This document shows positions 11,501 to 17,729 of a stretch of DNA of 64,000 bases, one piece after another (position 1 is the first letter of the stretch; the number at the start of each line of letters is the position of its first letter). The DNA lies in contig NZ_BMUZ01000015.1 in assembly GCF_014650455.1 (NCBI RefSeq), positions 8,257-72,256 of the forward strand, written 5' to 3'. The notes beneath the pieces are model-generated. The model was not told the DNA's origin and searched no databases. It saw nothing but the letters and a program-made list of their open reading frames with translations. The position numbers and the translations under genes were made by a program. The stretch is from Streptomyces xanthochromogenes (GTDB lineage: Bacteria; Actinomycetota; Actinomycetes; Streptomycetales; Streptomycetaceae).

Positions 11501-11776
11501 TGTGGTGAAGGGAAGTCGGTCGAAGGTCGCGCGGGCCCCGGCGCGTACCGCGTCCGTCGCCGCCCGCCGTTGGTCCGGCTTGATCTCGGACTTGACGGCC
11601 AAGGCGGCGGGCGCCGCGGAGCGGGTGGCGAGGGTGCGGCGCAGCGCCGCGTCCGCGACCGATCCGGAGAACGCGGTCAGCGCGGCCAGTACCGAGGTCG
11701 TGAGCAGCACGGCGAGCAGCGCCGCCGCGAGCAGCAGGCGGTGTGCGCGGACGCGCAGAAAGACGAAACCCGGCAC
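8522..11776 (-). CDS. FtsX-like ABC permease, second large subunit
   Basis: First gene of the ABC operon. About 1084 residues, with a TM helix at the N terminus (HRLLLAAALLAVLLTTSVLAAL), an extracytoplasmic domain, a helix block with LLRARGGSRRQITGLAAAE, a second extracytoplasmic domain with beta-rich character, and a C-terminal helix block with LRALGTPRRQLARLI. The two coupling motifs match those in the partner permease, so the two are likely a heterodimer. I chose the GTG at 11776 because a G-rich ribosome-binding site (TTGGGGGGCC) precedes it; a TTG at 11788 is an in-frame alternative. The 193 nt upstream to the globin gene likely hold the operon promoter, but I see no convincing -35/-10. 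Confidence 0.87.
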   Translation of the reverse strand: MPGFVFLRVRAHRLLLAAALLAVLLTTSVLAALTAFSGSVADAALRRTLATRSAAPAALAVKSEIKPDQRRAATDAVRAGARATFDRLPFTTREFTQSGPYSLPRSVQSPDARGGNPDLTLFASMDRSRVRLTAGRWPAAPSAGSGASSPSAEIQVALPQSAAGRLDLRPGATLALADRLGGPGVTVRITGIYRAVDVSDAYWRLDDLGGRGMRKVDFTTYGPLLADDSVLAGGRVSAGQSGWLAAADFSGIDTGRTAKLRGTAVDGPKSLVKQPVFAGSATAVTSLPEILERADRSLLVSRSTLLIVALQLVLLAGYALLLVARLLSSERSGEIELLRARGGSRRQITGLAAAEALLLAAPAALIAPLLAGPLTRLLAGRGALARAGLRLDTSLTGTVWLVAVLAALGCAAAVVAPALSAGPLRRAGRAGALPAPVRAGADVGLLVIAGVAYWQLDRQTSASGGGALSTDSSGGLGIDPLLVAAPALALLAGTVLVLRLMPPAARLAERRAAGGRGLPTALAGWQFSRRPLRGAGPVLLLVLAVAMGLLTLGQSATWNRSQSDQADFRAGTDIRVLGSTTSPLGQAGSYDTVPGVRAAAPAARTSMSMSAGRSGTVLALDTRHADGFLLREDLAGRSGKDVLAPLTPRQDAPPGTALPADAERLDLTLRLTGGAPGAQAGTVTAALEDRYGLQYRFGFGTLPADGRPHDLTLDLGAAAGRPTGRPAGPLLLTGLDVVSSLSDARTPRQSFILDGLRTTGPGGKETALAVPRAGQWTADSEDVKGETNWDTGLTSATRTLTLAAHRPTAPMPAAVADDRFLESSGSKVGATIDVTFSGQTVKVRIVGRLKQLPTTGSGAVGPGGGVTNAPGVDGGGLLLDLRAVNRALQDKGGSLSPTEWWLTTAPGRAAEAAAALRDRPDTDPAQIVSRTEIAKELGGDPLGAGPQSALAAASVVAAALAAVGFSVSATGSLRERGREFGVLRALGTPRRQLARLIAAEQGVLIGIALLAGLGLGEVLTRAVVPLIVLTDQAAQPVPSVLVELPAGRVALLLAGIAAVPVLIVAAIALRRTDPAVTLRSQGGN

Positions 11777-11969
11777 ACGGCCCCCCAAGGCTTTTGAGCC
11801 ATCCCCCCGAAATGTGCCCAGATGCTTTCAGAGGGTTTGGGGCCGCGGAAACCGCTTACCAACCGTTCTTGCTCGATCGTGATCGGAATGCGACCACAGA
11901 CGACCGGATTCCGGTCGCGAGGGCAATCTCCGAGGGTGCTTTCGGGCACCGGGGGGTGAGGCCGGGGGC

Positions 11970-12374
11970 TCAGCCCTCGGAGTTGACCATCGAGGCGGCC
12001 GCGTACGTCAGGTAGTTCCAGAGCGTCTGCTCGTGCTCGGGGGACAGGCCCAACTCGTCGACGGCCGTGCGCATGTGACGCAGCCAGGCGTCGTGCGCCG
12101 CCCGGTCGACCGTGAACGGCGCGTGCCGCATCCGCAGACGCGGGTGGCCCCGGCCGTCGCTGTAGGTGCGCGGGCCGCCCCAGTACTGCATCAGGAACAG
12201 GGCGAGTCGCTCCTCGGCCGGGCCCAGGTCCTCCTCGGGGTACATCGGGCGCAGCAGCGGGTCCTCGGCGACGCCCCGGTAGAAGAGGTGGACGAGCCGG
12301 CGGAAGGTCTGCTCGCCGCCGACCTGCTCGTAGAAGGTCTGCTCCTGGAGCGTGCCGCGCGGAATCTCGGTCAC
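11970..12374 (-). CDS. glbO: Truncated haemoglobin, group II (GlbO)
   Basis: A haem protein for oxygen binding or NO/reactive species chemistry in the cytoplasm. The 134-residue protein has the group II 2-over-2 globin features: FYEQVGGEQTFRRLVHLFYRGVAEDPLLRPMYPEEDL, then LFLMQYWGGPRTYSDGRGHPRLRMRHAPF. The YWGGP segment carries the TrpG8-type residue and the His of RMRHAPF fits the proximal HisF8. The GTG at 12374 (VTEIPRGTLQ) has a GAGGG 8 nt upstream; the longer frame upstream is out of character. It is divergent from the methyltransferase gene, with about 205 nt between the starts. Confidence 0.92.
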   Translation of the reverse strand: MTEIPRGTLQEQTFYEQVGGEQTFRRLVHLFYRGVAEDPLLRPMYPEEDLGPAEERLALFLMQYWGGPRTYSDGRGHPRLRMRHAPFTVDRAAHDAWLRHMRTAVDELGLSPEHEQTLWNYLTYAAASMVNSEG

Positions 12375-12579
12375 GTTGAACACCCTCGCAATGCCAGTCG
12401 GGCCTGCCCCGGACCATGCCCGGGGTCCAGGGGCCGTCCCCCGGGAAATACGGCACGCTTCCATGGTCTCAGACGCGGTGACCGAGGACCGGCGGCGTAG
12501 GACCACGTGCCCGGCGGGCGGTGCGACGGGGAGCGCACGACCACTCGCCTCCGGGGCCCGGTCGCAGCACAGTGGACCC

Positions 12580-13554
12580 ATGAGCGCGGACCTGGCACTG
12601 AGGCGGGACCTGGTGCGGCGGATCGCCGCGGGCGGGGCGCTCGCCGATCCGGCCCTGCGGGCCGCCTTCGAGGACGTGCCGCGCCATCTCTTCGTGCCGT
12701 ACTACTACGAGGCGGCACCGGGCGGCCACGTCCGGTTGTGGGGCGAGGACCCCGATCAGGGCCGGCGGGAGCGCTGGCTGACCGGGGCGTACGCCGACGC
12801 CCCACTGGGGACCCGGATGCGCGACGGCGACCTCGTCTCCTCCAGCAGCCAGCCCTCGCTGATGGCCCGCATGCTGGAGGCGCTCGACCTGCGTGACGGG
12901 GACCGCGTCCTGGAGATCGGCGCGGGTACCGGATACAACGCGGCGCTGCTGTGCCACCGGCTCGGCGAGACGAACGTGACCACCGTCGACCTCGACCCCG
13001 AGATCACCGAATCGGCCCGGACGCACCTGGAGGCGGCCGGGTACCACCCCGCCGTGATCACCGGGGACGGGGCGCGCGGAGTGCCCGCGCGGGCACCCTT
13101 CGACAAGGTCGTGGCGACCTGCACGGTGGATTCGGTTCCGGAGGACTGGCCGGCCCAGTGCGGCACCGGCGCGCTGATCCTGGCCCCGCTCGCCACCGGC
13201 CTGATCCGGCTGCGGGTGGCGGGCCCGGGCCGCGCCGAGGGCCGCTTCCTGCACACCCCGGCCTACTTCGTGCCGCTGCGCGGTACGGGATCGCCGCCGC
13301 GGGGCACCCCGTACACGGGCGGCCTGCCCCGCGAGAGCGTCACGAACGAGCTGTTCCGCTTCCTGCTCGAACTGACCGCGGGCAGCCTCGATCCGTACGA
13401 GGCGCACGCGCTGTGGCGCCGCGAGCAGCGCCCGCCGCGCGAGCGGTTCGGGGTGACGGTGGACGGCGGGGCCCAGTGGGCGTGGCTGGACGATCCGCAG
13501 GGGCCCTATACCTGGCCCCTGCGGGATCGGCCCTTCAGCCCCGGCGGACGGTGA
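12580..13554 (+). CDS. Protein-L-isoaspartate O-methyltransferase-like SAM methyltransferase
   Basis: Predicted SAM-dependent methyltransferase of the PCMT group, which repairs isoaspartyl residues or in some relatives modifies peptides. The 324-residue protein shows the SAM motif VLEIGAGTGYNAALLCHRLG at residues ~109-128, the acidic VTTVDLDPEI loop, VITGDGARGVPARAPFDKVVATCTV, and the N-terminal VPRHLFVP motif typical of PCMT. It is longer than classic PCMT (about 210 residues); the extra C-terminal ~110 residues appear in actinobacterial homologues. The last 20 nt overlap tail-to-tail with the FHA gene on the other strand. Confidence 0.85.
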   Translation: MSADLALRRDLVRRIAAGGALADPALRAAFEDVPRHLFVPYYYEAAPGGHVRLWGEDPDQGRRERWLTGAYADAPLGTRMRDGDLVSSSSQPSLMARMLEALDLRDGDRVLEIGAGTGYNAALLCHRLGETNVTTVDLDPEITESARTHLEAAGYHPAVITGDGARGVPARAPFDKVVATCTVDSVPEDWPAQCGTGALILAPLATGLIRLRVAGPGRAEGRFLHTPAYFVPLRGTGSPPRGTPYTGGLPRESVTNELFRFLLELTAGSLDPYEAHALWRREQRPPRERFGVTVDGGAQWAWLDDPQGPYTWPLRDRPFSPGGR

Positions 13555-14866
13555 TCGTCGTCCAGGCGCCGACGTGCACCCGGTCGCCGTCCTGGAGCGG
13601 CACCGGCACATACGGCTGGATCGGCTCGCTCGATCCGTTGACCGTGGTGCCGTTCGTCGAGTTCTGGTCGACGACCGCCCAGGTGCCGTCCGGCTGTTGC
13701 ACGAGCACCGCGTGCTGGTGCGAGACGCCCGGGTCCTCCGGCGGCACCGACAGGTCGATGTCGGGTGCCTCGCCGGTGGAGTGGCGGCGGCGGCCGATGG
13801 TGATCTGGTTGCCGGACAGCGGGCGCTGCTGCTCGGGGGAGTACGCGGGCAGGTTGAGCCCGGCCGCCTCCGGGCCGCTGCGCTGCATCATCGCCAGGAA
13901 GTAGTCCCGGTCGGGACCGATGGTGATGGACCAGCCGGCCGGTGCCGGGGGCGTGACGGGCTGGGGCCAGTCGTCGTTCCGCTCGGGAGCGGACGGCGGA
14001 GCCGGCTGGGGCGCGGCCTGCGCCGGCGGCGTGGACCGGGGTGCGGGCTGCGGCCAGTCGTCGGCGCCCCGCTCCTGGGGCGGCTGCGGCGCGGACGGCG
14101 TGGCGGGCTGCGGCCAGTCGTCCCCGCGGTCGGGCACGGGCTGGGGCCAGTCGTCGCCGCGGTCCGGCGCGCCCCGGCGGCCCGAGTCCGGCACGGCCTG
14201 GGACGGCGGCGGCAGCGTCCAGTCGTCGTCGCGCGCGGGCGCGGGCTGCGACGGCTGCTGGACCTGCGGCGGGACCGGCGGTGCCTGGTGCTGGAAGGCG
14301 GGCGGCGGCGGGGGCGGACCGGCCTGGCCGCCGTTGAAGGGCCCGGGCGGCGGGGGCGGCTGCTGCTGGAACGCGTTCGGCGGCAGCTGCTGCCCGGAGC
14401 GCTGCGAGGGCTCGGCGGCCAGCGGCTCGGCCGGCCGGTTCACCTGCGAGGGCCGTGAGCTCTGGTACTCGTACGGGTCGCGCGGCGCGGGCGGCGGGCC
14501 CTGCTGGAAGGCGGGCGGCAGGTTCAGGCCCGGGCCGGGGCCGGGGGCCTGCGCGGGACCGGGGGCCGGACCGGGGCCGGGACCCTGGCCGGGCATCGGC
14601 TGCTGCGGGGCCAGCGGGGTGTACGACGTCGCCGTGTTGGTGAGGAAGTTCCAGCGGCACTCCTCGCAGAACGGCGCCCCCGCCTCGCGCGGGGTGCGGC
14701 ACTGCGGGCAGAGCTCGGCCTGGGCGGTGGCGCCCGGATCCCCGGGACCCGGGTAGCCGTACGCGGGCGGAGGCGGGGGAGGCGGCGGCACGGCGCCCAT
14801 GCGATGGCCGCAGATCTCGCACCAGTCGTCGGAACCCGACTGGTGTCCGTTCGGGCAGGTCGGCAT
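13535..14866 (-). CDS. FHA-domain protein with two N-terminal zinc ribbons
   Basis: A phosphothreonine-binding adaptor. Residues 1-70 hold two zinc-binding knuckles: CPNGH..CEIC (C4, H8, C16, C19) and CPQC..CEEC (C53, C56, C67, C70). A ~270-residue Pro/Gln/Gly-rich disordered linker follows, with repeated DDWPQP units. The last ~95 residues are an FHA domain with the canonical ITIGRR, SHQHA and NSTNGT motifs. ATG at 14866 is preceded by AGAGGGGGA. It is the last gene of the PknG signalling cluster. In mycobacteria the PknG target GarA is an FHA protein, so this could be a functional counterpart, although it lacks an obvious GarA-type N-terminal phospho-motif. That role is inference. Confidence 0.9.
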   Translation of the reverse strand: MPTCPNGHQSGSDDWCEICGHRMGAVPPPPPPPPAYGYPGPGDPGATAQAELCPQCRTPREAGAPFCEECRWNFLTNTATSYTPLAPQQPMPGQGPGPGPAPGPAQAPGPGPGLNLPPAFQQGPPPAPRDPYEYQSSRPSQVNRPAEPLAAEPSQRSGQQLPPNAFQQQPPPPPGPFNGGQAGPPPPPPAFQHQAPPVPPQVQQPSQPAPARDDDWTLPPPSQAVPDSGRRGAPDRGDDWPQPVPDRGDDWPQPATPSAPQPPQERGADDWPQPAPRSTPPAQAAPQPAPPSAPERNDDWPQPVTPPAPAGWSITIGPDRDYFLAMMQRSGPEAAGLNLPAYSPEQQRPLSGNQITIGRRRHSTGEAPDIDLSVPPEDPGVSHQHAVLVQQPDGTWAVVDQNSTNGTTVNGSSEPIQPYVPVPLQDGDRVHVGAWTTITVRRG

Positions 14867-15034
14867 GGAGTCGCTTCCCCCTCTCATCATCCGGCCCCGT
14901 GGGCCGCGGCGTTTCGGTGGTTCTGGGTGCTGTCGGTACTTCTCAGCACTTCTCAGCACTTCTCGGTGCGGATCAGAGCTTTTCGGGCGCAACCACGCGC
15001 TTCGCGGGCGTAGCTACTTCTTGTTCGCTTCTGG

Positions 15035-16393
15035 TTACTTCTTGACGCGAACGGTCTTGGTGGAGCGCGTTTCGAGGGTCATCTCGTCCGCTTCCGCGAC
15101 CTTCGCCTTCAGTCGCACAGTACCCGTCGCCTCGTCGACGACGTCCACCACCTTCGCGAGCAGTTTCGCAGTATCGGCGTTCCCGGAGGCGGCGGCCAAC
15201 TGCACCGCCCGGCCCAGCTTCGCGGTCGCCCCGTCCACATCGCCCGACTTGCGCGCATCGAGACCCTGTTGGATGACCTGTGCCAGTTCGGCCTGCCCCG
15301 TGTAGTGCGCGACCTGCGGGTTGATGGAGGTGGAGGCCGCCATGTCGTCGGTCCACACCGCCCGCACCAGGCCCTGCGAGAGCAGCTGGGGCGTACCGCC
15401 CTCACGGTCCGGCACGATCAGCGAGACCCGGGCCGCCAGCATTTCCTGGCCGACATTGGCCTGGGGCACCTGGACGCACACGTGGTAGTCACGGGACTCG
15501 TCCCCCCAGGAGCCGGTCGGATAGTCCCCGGCGCGTGGCCCGGCTTCGGTGCGACGGTCCGTCAACTCTTCGACCGTGGGCGCGACTTGCTTGACGAACT
15601 TGATCTCGACGCCGACCGGGGTCCACAGGCGCAGGGACACGTCCGCGACCTCCTTGCCCATGGCGTTCTCCATCATCTGCGTGAAGTCGGCGGCCAGGTT
15701 GGCGGGATCCGCGACGATGTCCGCGGTGCCGAGCAGGGCGGAGGAGATCGAGGTGACCTCCTTGACCTCCCAGTCGGTCCCCACGCCGCGGGCGTCACAG
15801 GTGAACCGCCCGGCACAGGCGTCCAGGGCCGAGCGCAGGTCCTCGGGCGACTCGTGCTCGTTGCGCCCGTCGGTCAGCAGGATGCCGTGCCGGATGGGCA
15901 CGTCCGCCGAGGCGAGCAGCCGGTCGGCGAGCCGCAGCCAGGTGCCGATGGCGGTGCCGCCGCCCGCGCTCAGCTTGCGCAGCGCCTCCTTGGCCTGGGT
16001 GCGCGTCTGGCTGTCGGCGGTGGCGAGGCGGCCGTTGCCCGGGTAGACCTCGCGGGCGATGTGCGTACCGGAGACCACGGCGAAGGCGACGCCGTCGCGC
16101 AGGGTGTCGATGGCGGCGGCCGTGGCGTCCCGGGCGTTGCGCATCTTGGTGGGCGGGTACTCCATCGAGCCCGAGCAGTCCACCATGATCACGACGGCCG
16201 CGGTGGGCGGCCGGCCCGGTATGTAGGACGGCGAGGCCGAAGCCGTGCCGAAGGGGGTCCCGCCCAGGGTGCCGCCGCCGGTGGAGGCCACCGTGACGAT
16301 CGCGTTGACCTCGCGGCCGCCCTCCGGCAGGAACTCGTTCTGGTACACCTCGACGGAGAACTGCGGCACGTTGGACTTGGAGAAGTTGGCCAT
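15035..16393 (-). CDS. von Willebrand factor A domain protein
   Basis: A cytoplasmic metal-dependent adhesion-type domain protein, with no signal peptide. Residues ~60-240 form a vWA domain with the MIDAS DxSxS motif (D72, S74, S76 in VDCSGSM), a GGGTAIGTW loop and an LLTDGRNEHES segment. A beta-rich ~150-residue region follows, then a helical C terminus (AELAQVIQQGLDARKSGDVDGATAKLGRAVQLAAASG) that looks like one or two TPR-like hairpins. ATG at 16393 has a good AAGGAGC site. It lies 85 nt after the phosphatase and 168 nt before the FHA gene on the same strand, so it probably belongs to the same cluster. A partner cannot be named. Confidence 0.87.
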   Translation of the reverse strand: MANFSKSNVPQFSVEVYQNEFLPEGGREVNAIVTVASTGGGTLGGTPFGTASASPSYIPGRPPTAAVVIMVDCSGSMEYPPTKMRNARDATAAAIDTLRDGVAFAVVSGTHIAREVYPGNGRLATADSQTRTQAKEALRKLSAGGGTAIGTWLRLADRLLASADVPIRHGILLTDGRNEHESPEDLRSALDACAGRFTCDARGVGTDWEVKEVTSISSALLGTADIVADPANLAADFTQMMENAMGKEVADVSLRLWTPVGVEIKFVKQVAPTVEELTDRRTEAGPRAGDYPTGSWGDESRDYHVCVQVPQANVGQEMLAARVSLIVPDREGGTPQLLSQGLVRAVWTDDMAASTSINPQVAHYTGQAELAQVIQQGLDARKSGDVDGATAKLGRAVQLAAASGNADTAKLLAKVVDVVDEATGTVRLKAKVAEADEMTLETRSTKTVRVKK

Positions 16394-16478
16394 CGGGAAG
16401 GCTCCTTGAGGCTCCATGGACCTGAAGTGAAGGAAGTCGGGCAAGCGGCGCAAGAGCGACGCAAAGGGGGAAGCGGGC

Positions 16479-17729
16479 CTAGTTGTAGGCGGATCCTGCC
16501 CCTTGCTCCGCCACCGCGAACGGCAGCACGGCCACTGTTACGTTGTCGTGGCCCCCGCCGTCCAGGGCGTGCCCGACGAGTACCCGGGCGCTCTGCAGCG
16601 GCCGTTCGGCGGCGTCCGCCGGGACGACCCGGGCCATCTCCTCGGCGGCCTCCGCGTAGTTCCACAGGCCGTCCGTGCAGACCACCACCACACCGGAGCG
16701 GTCCGGCTTGAACGAGGCGGTGTGCGGGTCGAGTTCGTACGCGTCCGCGCCGAGCCAGCCGGTGATGGCGTGGGCCCGTTCGTCCGCGTAGGCATCGGCC
16801 TCGCTCATCAGGCCGGCCGTCACCATCTGCGCGGCCCACGAGTCGTCCTCGGTGAGCCGGGCCGGCGCGGACGTGCGGTCGTCGGGCACCCAGTACGCGC
16901 GGCTGTCGCCGATCCACCCCACCACGAGCAGACCGCCCGCCGAAATGGCGGCCACCAGCGTGCACGCCGGGGCGTTCTGGTGGCGGTGCTGATCGTGCGC
17001 GAGGGCCGGTCCGGGCTCCTGCGCAAGGGAGTTGACGGCTTCGGCGGCCACGAGGATCGCGTCGTGCATCGCCTGCTGGGGGTGGGTGCCCTGCGGCAGC
17101 GCGGCGAGCAGCGCCTCGTTGGCGGCGGCCGCCGCGGCCGCGGACGCCTCGTCGGGGCGGGTCGCCGACGACACCCCGTCGCACACCACGGCCACGACGG
17201 CGGGCGAGCCGTCGGGCAGCGCGGTCGAGGACAGCGCGAAGGAGTCCTCGTTGCGGTGGTGGCGCAGCCCCCGGTCACTGACCGCGGACACCCCGCCGAG
17301 CTCCTGCTCCATGTGGTCGCGCTCGCGCGGCTGGGCGTGCCCGCAGTTCTCGCAGTACCCGTCGTCGTCGACCCGCCCGGCCCGGCAGGCCACGCACACC
17401 CGGGCGCCGGGCGCCGGGGGCCGGGCCACATGGGTGTCCGGGTCGGGCTCGGCGGCGCGCGGGTCGGGCGCGGGCAGCGGGTACTCGTCCGCTCCGCCCG
17501 GGCCGTCGGGGCCCGCGTCCGGCCCGTCCGTGCGTACGGGGTAGTGGAGTTGGGGCTGCTGCGGGGCCGCGGCCACCGGGGACGCCATCTCGATGGTCGG
17601 ATGGTCCAGCGGCGGCTCGGGCACGGCCGACAGGTCGTACCCGCAGGCCCCGCAGAACAGGTCCCCCGTCTCCAGCGGCTCTTCGCAGCCGGGGCAGGCG
17701 GCGAGCTGATGCGTCTGCGACATCGTCAC
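16479..17729 (-). CDS. PP2C-family Ser/Thr phosphatase with two N-terminal zinc ribbons
   Basis: Removes phosphate from Ser/Thr residues and is the expected antagonist of the kinase encoded just upstream. Residues 12-29 (CPGC..CGAC) and 112-129 (CVAC..CENC) are Cys4 zinc ribbons, separated by a Pro-rich stretch. The catalytic domain from ~147 shows PP2C motifs: SDRGLRHHRNEDSF, VVAVVCDGVSS, GWIGDSRAYW, VVVVCTDGLWN and HDNVTVAV, which supply the metal-ligand Asp residues. GTG at 17729 overlaps the kinase stop (GTGA) and has a spaced GGACC; an ATG at 17723 is the alternative start. There is no membrane anchor. Confidence 0.92.
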   Translation of the reverse strand: MTMSQTHQLAACPGCEEPLETGDLFCGACGYDLSAVPEPPLDHPTIEMASPVAAAPQQPQLHYPVRTDGPDAGPDGPGGADEYPLPAPDPRAAEPDPDTHVARPPAPGARVCVACRAGRVDDDGYCENCGHAQPRERDHMEQELGGVSAVSDRGLRHHRNEDSFALSSTALPDGSPAVVAVVCDGVSSATRPDEASAAAAAAANEALLAALPQGTHPQQAMHDAILVAAEAVNSLAQEPGPALAHDQHRHQNAPACTLVAAISAGGLLVVGWIGDSRAYWVPDDRTSAPARLTEDDSWAAQMVTAGLMSEADAYADERAHAITGWLGADAYELDPHTASFKPDRSGVVVVCTDGLWNYAEAAEEMARVVPADAAERPLQSARVLVGHALDGGGHDNVTVAVLPFAVAEQGAGSAYN

